The notes under the pieces are model-generated. The model searched no databases. It was given only the letters and a program-made list of their open reading frames with translations, and was not told where the DNA came from. Positions 1-8,340 of a stretch of DNA of 64,000 nt are shown piece after piece. The position numbers and the translations under genes were made by a program. This stretch comes from JAXMAO01 sp046350375 (GTDB lineage: Bacteria; Planctomycetota; Phycisphaerae; UBA1845; UTPLA1): NCBI GenBank assembly GCA_046350375.1, contig JAXMAO010000007.1, positions 1 to 64,000 on the forward strand, read 5' to 3'. Within the stretch, counting starts at the first letter, position 1, and each line of letters opens with the position of its first letter.

Positions 1-431
1 GCAAAAGTGAAGTGCCGTTCCCGCGGCGACACAATCAGCATGCTGTAGTAGTCGCTCCCCGATCGCAGCCGAAACAGGTCGGCTATCTGCCGGTCCACTT
101 CATCGTCCCATTTGCTCGCCGTTGGCCAGGACGCTTCGCCCGGATGCGTATGAACCCAGATCGCGATGGCCCCGAGCTTCTCGGCCTCGCCGAGGTACCG
201 CACGTAGCCTTCGGAAGCGATCGTCATATGATCCACGCCGCGCCGAACGTAGTACGCCTCGTCAATCCATCGAATACCACGGCCCAAGACTCGCACACTG
301 CCGGTTTCGAGGCGCACGACGCTCGCAAACATCACGCCCGCCGTCTCAATGGGCTGACGTGCTGCTTTATCCAATTCCTCCGCAAGCGACTGCGGCAGAA
401 CGAGCGTCGCTAATTGGGATTCTGCACGCAA
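1..431 (-). CDS. JAB/MPN-domain isopeptidase (partial, runs off window)
   Basis: Translating the minus strand from a TTG at 431 gives about 143 residues that continue past the window edge. A JAMM zinc-metalloprotease signature is visible: Glu29 in IETAGVMF, HTHP at 94-97, and Ser106 and Asp109 in TASKWDD. In the family these residues bind Zn2+ and cleave (iso)peptide bonds after ubiquitin-like C-termini. The reading frame overlaps the 3' end of the E2-like gene by about 20 nt, so translation is probably coupled in one operon with the E2 and multiubiquitin genes. The expected role is processing or removal of the ubiquitin-like protein. The TTG start is an inference; no in-frame ATG precedes the conserved region. 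An E1/ThiF gene would be expected just beyond the edge but cannot be seen. Confidence 0.8.
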   Translation of the reverse strand, partial: MRAESQLATLVLPQSLAEELDKAARQPIETAGVMFASVVRLETGSVRVLGRGIRWIDEAYYVRRGVDHMTIASEGYVRYLGEAEKLGAIAIWVHTHPGEASWPTASKWDDEVDRQIADLFRLRSGSDYYSMLIVSPRERHFTF

Positions 432-796
432 CGTTCAAGCTCCCCGCTGATGAGCGCCAGATAGCTCTCCAGCGAATCGATTCCACTTCGCCATTGTCCC
501 GCATTGAAATGCCGCGACCACCTCTGCCACGCCCGCCCTAGGTGGTGCTCCGTCACATCGGTCGCTTTGACAGCGCGGCCGTCTTTGAGCTTGATCGCGG
601 GATCGAACCACCACATGTCGGGCTGAATGTCGGGGAATCCAGGGTTCAGCCGAAGCAGGAGGTCTGCCTGCTCGCGGTCGTATCCAGATGGTAGGCGATA
701 GCCCTCCAGCACGACGCAGGTCATGTTCGCTTCCGCTGAAACCGTGTACTTTAGACCTCGCTCGTCGAGGCATATCTTGTCGTTCTGCGGCAACAT
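410..796 (-). CDS. Prokaryotic E2 family E protein (ubiquitin-conjugating-like)
   Basis: The 128-residue protein matches my memory of the prokaryotic E2 family E domain over its whole length. Hallmarks are YRLPSGYDREQADLLLRLN at about 32-50, the PDxxPDMWWFDP block, and WQRWSRH followed by W-R-SGIDSLESYL near the C-terminus. The family is thought to accept the activated ubiquitin-like protein from an E1 and pass it to a target. Cysteines at 9, 27 and 123 are candidates for the thioester residue; which one is catalytic is not decided here. It starts 2 nt after the stop of the multiubiquitin gene and overlaps the JAB gene, so the three genes form one minus-strand operon. Confidence 0.85.
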   Translation of the reverse strand: MLPQNDKICLDERGLKYTVSAEANMTCVVLEGYRLPSGYDREQADLLLRLNPGFPDIQPDMWWFDPAIKLKDGRAVKATDVTEHHLGRAWQRWSRHFNAGQWRSGIDSLESYLALISGELERCVQNPN

Positions 797-798
797 GA

Positions 799-1083
799 CT
801 ACTTCCCAGGGTTGATCTGGGCCGGAGCAGTGAAAAATCGCTTTCCGTCCCGAATCTCAACAACGTCGGTGTCACCTATTTTTCGGTCGGTGCCACCCGG
901 TACGACTTCGAACAAATCCCGATCTGGGCCGATCGGGGTGGGAGGCACGTGACGCAGTTCCAGACCGGTCATTTTCTCCTTCTTGACCGTGTAATGAACG
1001 CGGTCAATCTGGATGTGGAACTCGTGTTCGTGAGGGTGGCCACCATCCGGGTGACCCTGATTTTTCTCGATTTCGCTGGCCAT
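799..1083 (-). CDS. Multiubiquitin-type ubiquitin-like protein (single domain)
   Basis: The product is about 94 residues, with a His-rich N-terminal lead (GHPDGGHPHEHE) and one beta-grasp domain of the multiubiquitin type ending in F-F-TAPAQINPGK. The family is the protein modifier conjugated by E2 family E systems. Two in-frame ATGs exist, at 1089 and 1083. The AGGAGG Shine-Dalgarno at 1096-1091 lies 1 nt from the first and 7 nt from the second, so 1083 is chosen. Promoter and operator lie just upstream. Family members often carry two or more tandem domains; this one has a single domain, and a related second domain is found in the HEPN protein at 1,504. No terminal di-glycine is seen; the end is PGK. 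Confidence 0.83.
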   Translation of the reverse strand: MASEIEKNQGHPDGGHPHEHEFHIQIDRVHYTVKKEKMTGLELRHVPPTPIGPDRDLFEVVPGGTDRKIGDTDVVEIRDGKRFFTAPAQINPGK

Positions 1084-1099
1084 TGGCATACCTCCTGTG

Positions 1100-1135
1100 G
1101 TTGCTTGGTATCATTATAGCACGACACCAAGCAAC
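1100..1135. promoter_or_regulatory. Perfect inverted repeat (candidate operator) in the divergent promoter
   Basis: GTTGCTTGGT (1100-1109) and ACCAAGCAAC (1126-1135) form a perfect 10-bp inverted repeat with a 16-bp spacer. It encloses the TATAAT of the minus-strand promoter and abuts the -35 boxes. The adjacent ribbon-helix-helix protein is the obvious candidate ligand (inference). Confidence 0.65.
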
Positions 1136-1142
1136 TTGACAA
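1113..1142 (-). promoter_or_regulatory. Sigma-70-type promoter of the ubiquitin-like operon
   Basis: On the minus strand TTGTCA (1142-1137) and a perfect TATAAT (1118-1113) are separated by 18 bp, about 30 nt upstream of the chosen start at 1083. The -35 box overlaps the -35 box of the divergent promoter. Confidence 0.7.
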
Positions 1143-1164
1143 CCGAAATTTCGTGGTGTATGCT
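1136..1164 (+). promoter_or_regulatory. Sigma-70-type promoter of the RHH gene (leaderless transcript likely)
   Basis: TTGACA (1136-1141) and TATGCT (1159-1164) are separated by 17 bp. The ATG of the ribbon-helix-helix gene is at 1171, only 6 nt after the -10 box, so transcription would start at or next to the initiation codon, predicting a leaderless mRNA. Confidence 0.7.
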
Positions 1165-1170
1165 TAAATT

Positions 1171-1386
1171 ATGAAGCCCGCAAAATCGATGACAATTCGG
1201 CTAACGAGCGAACAGGCCGAGGCTTTGGAGATCGTTGCAAGCGTCGAGTCTTGCCCGGTATCTGAAGTAATCCGAACAGCGATCGCCACCCACATCAGTA
1301 GCCGAACTAAGGACCCGGCTTTTCAAGATAGCTTGAAAGACCGGCTTGAGAGGGCACGACGGCTTCTGAAAAAGGGCGGTTCTTGA
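1171..1386 (+). CDS. Small ribbon-helix-helix DNA-binding protein
   Basis: The 71-residue protein has the RHH layout: an N-terminal strand (SMTIRLTSEQAEAL, about 6-19), then two helices with SCPVSEVIRTAIATHI (about 27-42) and a basic C-terminal tail (LERARRLLKKGGS). RHH proteins bind DNA as dimers and usually repress their own promoter; many are antitoxins. It is divergent from the ubiquitin-like operon and shares the promoter region holding a perfect inverted repeat, so it probably controls both transcripts. A hairpin terminator follows before the HEPN gene, so the two plus-strand genes are not obviously one transcript. A CopG-like antitoxin role for the downstream HEPN protein is possible but not shown. 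Confidence 0.7.
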   Translation: MKPAKSMTIRLTSEQAEALEIVASVESCPVSEVIRTAIATHISSRTKDPAFQDSLKDRLERARRLLKKGGS

Positions 1387-1458
1387 TCAACTCGCGCTGA
1401 GCGCAGCGATTGCCTTCGATTCCCCCCGCGCGCCTGTTTCGCTGCGATGATTGTTCGT

Positions 1459-1482
1459 CCGCCGCCATGGGCGGTTTTTTTT
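1459..1482 (+). terminator. Rho-independent terminator
   Basis: CCGCC (1459-1463) and GGCGG (1470-1474) pair around a 6-nt loop and are followed by eight T (1475-1482). It lies 70 nt after the RHH stop and 20 nt before the next start. Confidence 0.7.
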
Positions 1483-1503
1483 CATGGATAATCGAAGCGA
1501 ATC

Positions 1504-2424
1504 ATGTGGTACGACGATCTTCCTCGCGGCAAGTCGTGGTCAGCCCTTTGGACGGATTACATCCTCTGCGGAAAGTGCCGAGGCATTCGCCGGACGGAAC
1601 AAAAGTGTCCGATTTGTGGCGCTGCGCCATATTCGCTCCCTGATCATGCGAAAGAACAGAGCGTTCGGGATATTTCCGCCGGTGACCAATTCCATGCCCT
1701 GACGATCCTTGTGAATAGGCGACCAATAAAGGTTCAATGCGAATCCGCGGCGGGAGCTGAAATCAAAGCCGTGGCGATTCGCCAGGGATTACCTGTACAC
1801 GACCATTGCCTGTTTCTCAGAGGAGAGGGCGCTGATCAAATTGATCGCCCTGTCGCCGATGGCGACATCGTTCGTCTATATGAATCGATGCAGTTCATGA
1901 CCGCTTCACCGGCATTCATGGGTGCAGAGGGGAGATATGAGGACTGGGTCTTTCTTCGAATGTTGGAGCGAGAATGGAAACGGCCAGTCACCGACGAAGA
2001 TCGCGTCCCTGGACCCGCTCAAACTGCCCAGCCGTCGCCGCGCGCTACGATTGTCGTTCTTTTTTGGAGCTACTTCGAGACGCGCATTGATCGATTATTT
2101 CGAGCCGGCATGAAAGGGATACCGTCTCGGCTAGCCGATGATACCCTTGCAAGGTACGCATCCATCGGATCACGCCTGGATAGACTGTATCGCGTTCTCT
2201 TCGAAAAGACATATTGGACGGAACTCGCCGACCTTGGATTCGATGACATCCGCCGCCACCTGCTCCAAGTACAAGAGCGCCGGAATGCGTTTGCCCACGG
2301 CGACCCGAGCGCGATCAACGACGATCTTGTCAAAGCCGTTGTGGACAACCCTAAGCGGGAGCATGAGAGTTGGATCGCTGTGTACAATCGCCGCATCACT
2401 TCATTGCGCGAAGCGAATACCTGA
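1504..2424 (+). CDS. Zinc ribbon / multiubiquitin-like / HEPN fusion protein
   Basis: The 306-residue protein appears to have three parts. Residues 22-39 hold a zinc ribbon (Cys22, 25, 35, 38). Residues about 64-143 align by eye with the multiubiquitin-type protein at 799-1083: a strand with a V-N-R or I-D-R motif, then G-E-L/I, an LF strand, D-x-D-I/V-V, and F-x-TA-x-A near the end. Residues about 185-300 are helical and contain RNAFAH (Arg260-His265), the Rx4H signature of HEPN ribonucleases. HEPN proteins cut RNA and are common in defence and toxin-antitoxin systems. The neighbouring E2 and JAB proteins suggest that the ubiquitin-like part targets, tethers or regulates the nuclease (inference). 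No strong Shine-Dalgarno precedes the ATG. Confidence 0.75.
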   Translation: MWYDDLPRGKSWSALWTDYILCGKCRGIRRTEQKCPICGAAPYSLPDHAKEQSVRDISAGDQFHALTILVNRRPIKVQCESAAGAEIKAVAIRQGLPVHDHCLFLRGEGADQIDRPVADGDIVRLYESMQFMTASPAFMGAEGRYEDWVFLRMLEREWKRPVTDEDRVPGPAQTAQPSPRATIVVLFWSYFETRIDRLFRAGMKGIPSRLADDTLARYASIGSRLDRLYRVLFEKTYWTELADLGFDDIRRHLLQVQERRNAFAHGDPSAINDDLVKAVVDNPKREHESWIAVYNRRITSLREANT

Positions 2425-3128
2425 TTCGTCTCGCGAAATGACTCAGCTATTGCAACGCCGATAGACGGCTTTGCCGTGACGCGAATCAGCGTCCGTGACC
2501 TGTCGGCTTTGCATCTTTCACGGTTTCACGAAACCGCGCCTGCGCCGCCTCTGCGAAATGAAGCCAGAAAACCGCCCGTATCGACCGCAGAATCAGCGTT
2601 CTTTCGCTGTCAGGGGCAGCGCGATGGCGGGCGTAGCGAGCCCCCGCTAGTAAATCAGACGCCGCAAACGGCGGTGACCCGCAAGTGAACGGACCACGCC
2701 GGCATGGAGACGTGCCGGCGTTCGCGTTCTTGCGCCCGGTTTGGCAAGGGGTTACGGACTGCCTGGCAAGACGAGATCTCTCCCCAGGTCACGCGAGCGC
2801 AGCGCGGCCTCGACGCGTTCGCGCCGCTCGCCCCAAAGTCCCGGCGTCTCTCGTCGAGCCGCGCCATGGGGTTATGGCATGTTTGCCCTCGATTGAGCGG
2901 CCGCGATGGCCTTCAAGCAAGTCAGTGTGTGACCCAGCGGTTATTCGAGCGCGCACCGCGCGCTGCGATGGCATAGGTGACGGTGGACCGGCTTGCGACG
3001 CGCTGCGGGGCGCGGCGGTCGCGAACGGATACGCGAGCGCGCGGTCCGTGCGGTCACGGCGCATGACGAGTGGAACAACCAGCGACGATGTTTGAGTCAA
3101 CGGTCATGTCAGCAAGCTCCGAATCGTA
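2425..3128. other. No recognisable gene; one hairpin
   Basis: I see no protein with family features on either strand. CGCCGGCA (2697-2704) and TGCCGGCG (2713-2720) make an 8-bp stem with an 8-nt loop but without a T-run. The rest is GC-rich sequence with only spurious open frames. Confidence 0.5.
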
Positions 3129-3186
3129 GAGTTCTTCCGCATCCGTTGGGACAGCGATGCGCACCGCGATCCCGCGTAGTCGCGAG

Positions 3187-3338
3187 CGGTTCACCCCCAC
3201 GTGCGTGGGGACATCGCTGCCCCGGTTCGCTTTCTGTAGATTCGGTACGGTTCACCCCCACGTGCGTGGGGACATCGTGGCCCCATGGAATACCCCGAGG
3301 CGATTGAACGGTTCACCCCCACGTGCGTGGGGACATCG
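3187..3338. CRISPR. Minimal type I-E-like CRISPR array (3 repeats, 2 spacers)
   Basis: Three identical 30-nt units begin at 3187, 3248 and 3309, an exact 61-bp period matching the 29-nt repeat plus 32-nt spacer geometry of type I-E. The unit begins CGGTTCACCCCCACG and ends GTGGGGACATCG, with a palindromic core (CCCCCACGTGCGTGGGG) able to form the crRNA hairpin, as in known I-E repeats. The two spacers share no obvious sequence. A degenerate repeat (GTTC...GTTGGGACAGCG) lies about 58 bp upstream at roughly 3129-3156. No cas gene is visible in the window, so this is a stranded or remnant array, or it works with cas genes elsewhere. Confidence 0.85.
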
Positions 3339-4431
3339 CGCGTCGTCATCCGCGGTCCCGCGCCCGCCTCGGTTCGCCCAAACGATGACCTCGCGCAGAG
3401 TGATCATCGATTCGCGCCGAGTAGTCGAGATACTGCTTGGTCCTGAGGCGCGCGTCCGAAGCGCCGCGGTGCGGGCCGTATGAACCGTCGCACTCTCATG
3501 GCAGAGGCGCGCCGGCTTCGTGATCCGCCCATGCGTCTCGCCCGGTCAGCGACCGCGGACGCGCGCCGCTTGAGACGATCGGCATTCCGGCACGGTGCGG
3601 GTGAATTCGCAACGAGGAAGTGAACCCACGCGGGGCAACGCGCACCCCGAACCTTGCGACGGTCACCTCGGCATACGCCGGCTCGCCGCCTCAATCTTCC
3701 TAGATTGCCCATCTGCGCTCGCGAATGGAGGTTCAGCATTCGGCTTTGGAAGTCGCGAAAGGCCCGCGCGGGCTCGGTTCTTGGAAGAAGACAGCGGGTT
3801 TTTCCGCTGCCGGCGCGTACAAAGCCCCACACCGGAGCCAGTGGATTGACAACGACGTCTGGGTTGCGTTTCGAATCGCTCGCTCGGCACGCGCTCGCGG
3901 AAGCGAAGTCCAGTACATCGACCGGCGTCTTGCGCCATAGTGACCGCGGCGCTCAAACCCGCAGTGCCGATTGGGTTGCGCATGTGGTCGCCAGACCGGA
4001 GACTGACTCTTGGCCGGCGAGTGAGTGTGCCGCATGGCTTGCCGGGACGGCGGCGCATGCCCACGCGGCGGAGTCGATCCGATCCCGCTCACAACGGAAC
4101 GACCGTTACCGTGCTCCAGAGTGCTGAGCGGGTTGGCCTTGTGACAACAAGGTACGGAAATCCAGTGACGAGGCCGTGAACCGAGGCGACGGTTCATACG
4201 TCTGATCCTCAGCATCGGGAACCGCCGGCCGATGGAGGCTTTCGCGACATTCTGGAGCATTCCTTCGCGCGGCACGTTGCAGCGCGATTACCGCAGTCTG
4301 GCCGGCACGAGAATTGCCCAATGTTCTTGTCCGTGGGGATGACTCACACGCCGGCAAGGAGCCGCGGGGCTTGCCTGGCGCGAGACGGTGATAGCACATC
4401 CTGCGGATGTGAATAGCTACGGGGAAATACC
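3339..4431. other. No recognisable gene between the CRISPR array and the RHS gene
   Basis: Open frames occur on both strands but none has family motifs, a good ribosome site or a consistent composition. A perfect hairpin (ACATCC-TGC-GGATGT, 4396-4410) lies just upstream of the RHS start and could be a leader structure. A weak purine-rich site (ACGGGGAAA) precedes the ATG at 4432. Confidence 0.45.
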
Positions 4432-7400
4432 ATGACCTCGCACCGCCGCCGAACGGGTCAGATGATCTTCATCACCGCGTTCTTGGTCACAGCCCTGCCG
4501 GGAATGATGACGCGGGTCCTTGCCGGGGGATCATTAGGTCAGGACCTTAGTAAATACGCCGGTCCACCACGAGCGTGGCAGGACGGCGTGAGGGCAACCC
4601 CCTGGTCGACCGCCAACATGATCAACGGCAACGTCTTCTCGGCGTTTCCGCTGTTCGGCTGGTCGGGTCGCGGGCCTTCGTTGATGTTGGCGGCGTATCA
4701 CAATTCGCACGCGACGGTCAGCGGCCTGACGGCCACGCCGGGCTGCGGCATCGATTTCGGTCCGGGGTGGCGCATCTCCTATGGTGGGCAGATCGTTGTG
4801 ACGACCGAACGAGGCGCGCTTCAGGCCTACGTCATCGAGGACGACGGCACCTGCAACAAGTTCTCCCAGAGCGGGAGTGCCTGGACCGCGCCGAGCGGCA
4901 TCCACGACACGCTGACCGGGGATTCTTCCTCCGGGTACACGCTCACGCGCAAGCACAAGTCATACCGGAGGTTCGATGCAAACGGAAAACTGCTGGCAGT
5001 TGGCGACCCGACGGGCAACGAGGTTCAGGTCCACTACGACTCGCAGGGCGTCATCTCATCTGTGCAAGATGCCGCCGGCCGAACGGTGACGTTCACGCAG
5101 GACACCAATGCAAACACCGTCACCATCCGGGACCATATTAACGCGCCCTGGGTCATACACCTGGAGTCGTTTACGTTCTCGGGCGGCTCGAAGCTGTCGA
5201 TCGCATCGATCGATTTTCCGCGTCCGCAGACGACGTCCGCCCCCGCACGTACAAACACGTTCGCCTACGACAACTTCGGACGGCTCGCGGAGATCGACGA
5301 CTTTGCGGGTAGTGCGTGGAACCTCACCTACTCGAACGGGTATTTGACCGAGGTGCTGACTCCGGCGCCGGCCGAGGGCCAATTGCGGTACGCGACGGCA
5401 TTCTCCTTCACGCAATCGACGCCGTACGAAAACACCTTCACCGATCGACGGAGCAAGACCTGGCACTGGTTCGCAAGTGGGCCAAATTCCACAGCACAGT
5501 GGGTTACGCACCGGAAAAATCCGCTGTTGCAGAGCGAGTACTTCAACGTCAGCTCAACGACCCTGGACCTGCTGGGTTACACCAACGCGAACGGCCACGA
5601 CTGGAACTACACCTACGACAGCAACGGCAACCGACTGACCACGACCGATCCGCTAAGCCACGTCTGGAGCTACGGTTACGACGAGACCGGGCACAACCCC
5701 CCCGGCAGCGGCACGCTCAACAATCTGACGAGCGTCACCGACCCGCTCGATCACCGCGTCGACCTCGTGTATAGCGACACGCATAGTCCCAAGTCAGTCA
5801 GCCAAGTGATCGAACCGGCCACATCCTCTGGTGGACCGCAGGCGACCACCACGCTAACCTACTACTACAACGACGCTTGCGACGGATCGGGCCAGTCGCT
5901 CACCTGGTGGAACGGGCTGCTAAAATTCGTCGCTGACCCGAACGGGGTCTATACGACGTTTGAATACGACAACAAGGGGCAGCCGGCAGCCATGCACGAG
6001 GGGGCGGAGGGGCCGTGCGGTGGCCCGGAGTCGTCGTATCAAGCGGTCAACGAATCGTCGAACTATGATTCGGTCGGTCGGTATCTGGGCGGCGGGCCGG
6101 AGGGGGTCTGCATCTGCAACGACTGGGGTTCTGACCGGCTGCTGATCCAGGGTTCGAGCTGTGAGCTCTGCTCCTTCACGTGCGCCGGCCTGTCCGGGGC
6201 TCCGCCAGTGTTGCCCAACCCGCACATCGACGGCGGAGTTCTGCCTTACCACCCGATTGACGCGCCCTCCTCCAGCGACGTCATCTTCTCGTACGACGCC
6301 AACCTCGTGAACGTCGGTACGACCGTCGCTGCGCTCTACGGCCTGCCAACCCTCGGCGGCAGCAATCTGCCACATGTCGAGGCAGGACAGACATTTGACG
6401 CGCTCTACCGGCTCATGTCGCACACCAAGACCAGCGACGACAACCAATTCCTCGGCAGTTCCCCGGTGGACGTGACGCGGACCTATTCCTACACGCCCGA
6501 CGCGGACGGCCGGCCGCTGGTACGGGTCGGGCCGGACGGCGTGCAGACGACCTACGCCTACGACGACGCGGGCCGGCTCGCGACGGCCACGCAGGGCGAC
6601 TTCTCCGCCGCCTACGAGCGCGACGCGGCGGGACAGGTCACGTCGGTCACGCTCGGCAACGGCACGCGGACGCGGTACGAGTACGACGCCGCCGAGCGGC
6701 TCTCGGCCATCGTCCACGAGCGGCTGGTGGGCGCGGCGTGGCTGACGATGAAGCAACTGGTCTATGGCCTCGACGCGGCCGGGCGGATCACGACCATCGA
6801 CGAGACGGACTGCGCCGCCGCGTCGCCGCTCGAGGGCTGCCAGCCGACCTACCGCTTCTACGCCTACGACGCCCGCAACCGGCTGATCCTCGAGGGGGCC
6901 ACGGCCCACGACACCGGCAGCCTCGGCCCCAGCCACGCCGATTACGCGTTCGACTACGAATACGACCTGGGCGGCAACCGCACGCTCAAGCGCCGCCTCG
7001 ACCCGCAGAGCGGCCAGCCGCTCGAGACGACCGAGTATCACTATGACTACGATTACGCGCACGGGCAGCCGGCCGAGCACGACTACGGCACGCGGGCCAA
7101 CCGGCTGATGTACTTCGCGGTGAAGGACGCGGCCGGGGTCGAGACGCGGCGGGTCAGCTTCGCGTATGAGCGGACGGGCAACCCGCGCTACGTGGTGACC
7201 TCGCGGCCGGCCGACCCGGTGCGGCACGCGTATAGCCTGCACTATACGAAGCAGAACGCCTTGTGGCTGGTGGTGAAGGCGGAGTGGGAGGTGCAGGGCG
7301 GGGCGGTGGTGAACGAGCGGCGGAGCGCGGCGGAGGAGATTCTGACCGAGGGGGTCGGCATCGCGCGGTCGCTGACGCGGCGGCTGGCGCCACCGGAAAG

Positions 7401-7659
7401 CGACCCGGACGGCCAGACCTCGCCGCTGGCGTGGGAGTTCGTGCGTGAGGTGCAGCGCGACCACGACGGCGACGAGCGGACGGGCGAGTTCGCGGTCGGG
7501 CCGCAAGGCGACGCGACGCCGACGGCCGAGTATTTCGCCGCGCTGGGGCGATCGCTCATCAACGCCACCGGCGGGCCGGTGTATGATGTTCACGACCAGG
7601 TGGAGCGACGCCGTGCTGACGACGGATGCACAGAGCGGTTCGAGCAGCGGCGCGGATGA
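4432..7659 (+). CDS. RHS/YD-repeat protein, long secreted form (type A backbone)
   Basis: The 1075-residue frame has an Arg-rich N-terminus, a hydrophobic signal-like segment (MIFITAFLVTALPGMM, about 11-26), an N-terminal RHS region from about residue 35, and many YD repeats (for example YDNFGRLAEIDDF, YDDAGRLATATQGDF, YEYDAAERLSAIVHE). RHS proteins form a hollow beta-cocoon that encapsulates a C-terminal toxin and delivers it to rival cells. This is the only RHS gene in the window with a start and secretion-like N-terminus, so it is the probable expression site of the locus. Compared with the downstream copies, the sequence has a +1 indel near 7,604, a -2 near 7,652 and a +1 near 7,690. The first leads to the stop at 7,657; the net change is zero, so the frame resumes in the next feature. 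Confidence 0.9.
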   Translation: MTSHRRRTGQMIFITAFLVTALPGMMTRVLAGGSLGQDLSKYAGPPRAWQDGVRATPWSTANMINGNVFSAFPLFGWSGRGPSLMLAAYHNSHATVSGLTATPGCGIDFGPGWRISYGGQIVVTTERGALQAYVIEDDGTCNKFSQSGSAWTAPSGIHDTLTGDSSSGYTLTRKHKSYRRFDANGKLLAVGDPTGNEVQVHYDSQGVISSVQDAAGRTVTFTQDTNANTVTIRDHINAPWVIHLESFTFSGGSKLSIASIDFPRPQTTSAPARTNTFAYDNFGRLAEIDDFAGSAWNLTYSNGYLTEVLTPAPAEGQLRYATAFSFTQSTPYENTFTDRRSKTWHWFASGPNSTAQWVTHRKNPLLQSEYFNVSSTTLDLLGYTNANGHDWNYTYDSNGNRLTTTDPLSHVWSYGYDETGHNPPGSGTLNNLTSVTDPLDHRVDLVYSDTHSPKSVSQVIEPATSSGGPQATTTLTYYYNDACDGSGQSLTWWNGLLKFVADPNGVYTTFEYDNKGQPAAMHEGAEGPCGGPESSYQAVNESSNYDSVGRYLGGGPEGVCICNDWGSDRLLIQGSSCELCSFTCAGLSGAPPVLPNPHIDGGVLPYHPIDAPSSSDVIFSYDANLVNVGTTVAALYGLPTLGGSNLPHVEAGQTFDALYRLMSHTKTSDDNQFLGSSPVDVTRTYSYTPDADGRPLVRVGPDGVQTTYAYDDAGRLATATQGDFSAAYERDAAGQVTSVTLGNGTRTRYEYDAAERLSAIVHERLVGAAWLTMKQLVYGLDAAGRITTIDETDCAAASPLEGCQPTYRFYAYDARNRLILEGATAHDTGSLGPSHADYAFDYEYDLGGNRTLKRRLDPQSGQPLETTEYHYDYDYAHGQPAEHDYGTRANRLMYFAVKDAAGVETRRVSFAYERTGNPRYVVTSRPADPVRHAYSLHYTKQNALWLVVKAEWEVQGGAVVNERRSAAEEILTEGVGIARSLTRRLAPPESDPDGQTSPLAWEFVREVQRDHDGDERTGEFAVGPQGDATPTAEYFAALGRSLINATGGPVYDVHDQVERRRADDGCTERFEQRRG

Positions 7660-8340
7660 GCCGGCGATACTACACCGCGTTCGGCGAGCCGCGTCGCGGA
7701 GCTGGGCGAGTCCGGGCAGCCGCCGCCGGCGTGGGCGGCGACGACGTTCGGCTACTGCGGCGCGTTTGGCTACGAAGGCTCGGCCGAGTGGCCGACGGAG
7801 AGTAACTTCGGCGGCTCGTCGGGCGGTGGTTCGGGCGGGTCGTCGTCGAACGACGATTTCTGGGAGAGCGACCTGGGCGTGCTGCACGTCGGCGCGCGGT
7901 GGTATTGGCCCGAGACGGGGCGGTTCTTGCAGCGCGATCCGATTGGGATTGGGGGAGGCACGAACGCGTACGTCTACGTGGGACAACATCCTACAAACGC
8001 GACAGACTCCAGCGGCATGGCAAATGACTGGGCGGTTGGCGACCTTCCTCCTGGTTGGAAACAGGCTTCAAGTGTAACTGGAGCCCCAACTCCACCACCA
8101 CCGCCGCCGCCGCTGGTGGGCCCGCCCTGGCCGATTCCGCCGCCGCCCCCGCCACCCCCGAACGCCCTTGATCCCTCTGAGCTACGACATCAACATGTTG
8201 TCATTCACGGAAGTTCGTCGACGCTATGCATACTTGGAGGAGTGACATGGTGGTTTCCGCCACTCTCTGGCGCGCTATTCGGAGCCGGCGGGCTCACTGA
8301 ATTGATCTACTGGGTGTGGGTCTATCCCGAGGAACCCTAG
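7660..8340 (+). CDS. RHS C-terminal core and tip domain 1 (in-frame continuation after indel cluster)
   Basis: From about 7,694 the reading frame is again that of the long RHS gene and encodes the conserved end of the shell (VLHVGARWYWPETGRFLQ then RDPIGIGGGTNAYVYV). After the RDPIG motif the unique tip of about 140 residues contains a proline-rich linker (runs of eight prolines) and a hydrophobic stretch (TLCILGGVTWWFPPLSGALF and ELIYWVWVYP), suggesting a membrane-acting effector. If the three indels are real, this part is silent in the current gene; if they are sequence errors, it is the C-terminus of a protein of about 1300 residues. The next gene is its putative immunity partner. Confidence 0.7.
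   Translation, partial: AGDTTPRSASRVAELGESGQPPPAWAATTFGYCGAFGYEGSAEWPTESNFGGSSGGGSGGSSSNDDFWESDLGVLHVGARWYWPETGRFLQRDPIGIGGGTNAYVYVGQHPTNATDSSGMANDWAVGDLPPGWKQASSVTGAPTPPPPPPPLVGPPWPIPPPPPPPPNALDPSELRHQHVVIHGSSSTLCILGGVTWWFPPLSGALFGAGGLTELIYWVWVYPEEP

Noticed and set aside
2697..2720. 8-bp hairpin considered as a terminator of the HEPN gene
   Set aside because: No T-run follows and it lies about 270 bp after the stop; kept only as a hairpin.
2476..3307. Several short plus-strand frames before and across the CRISPR repeats
   Set aside because: They lack ribosome sites and motifs, and two of them translate the CRISPR repeats (recurrent FTPTCVGT), a known artefact.
5920..7989. Long open frame (689 codons) on the minus strand opposite the RHS gene
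   Set aside because: Its product is Arg/Val/Leu-rich with no family motif and mirrors the codon pattern of the RHS gene; the same antisense frame recurs opposite every cassette (for example 14,678-15,559 and 18,616-20,346).
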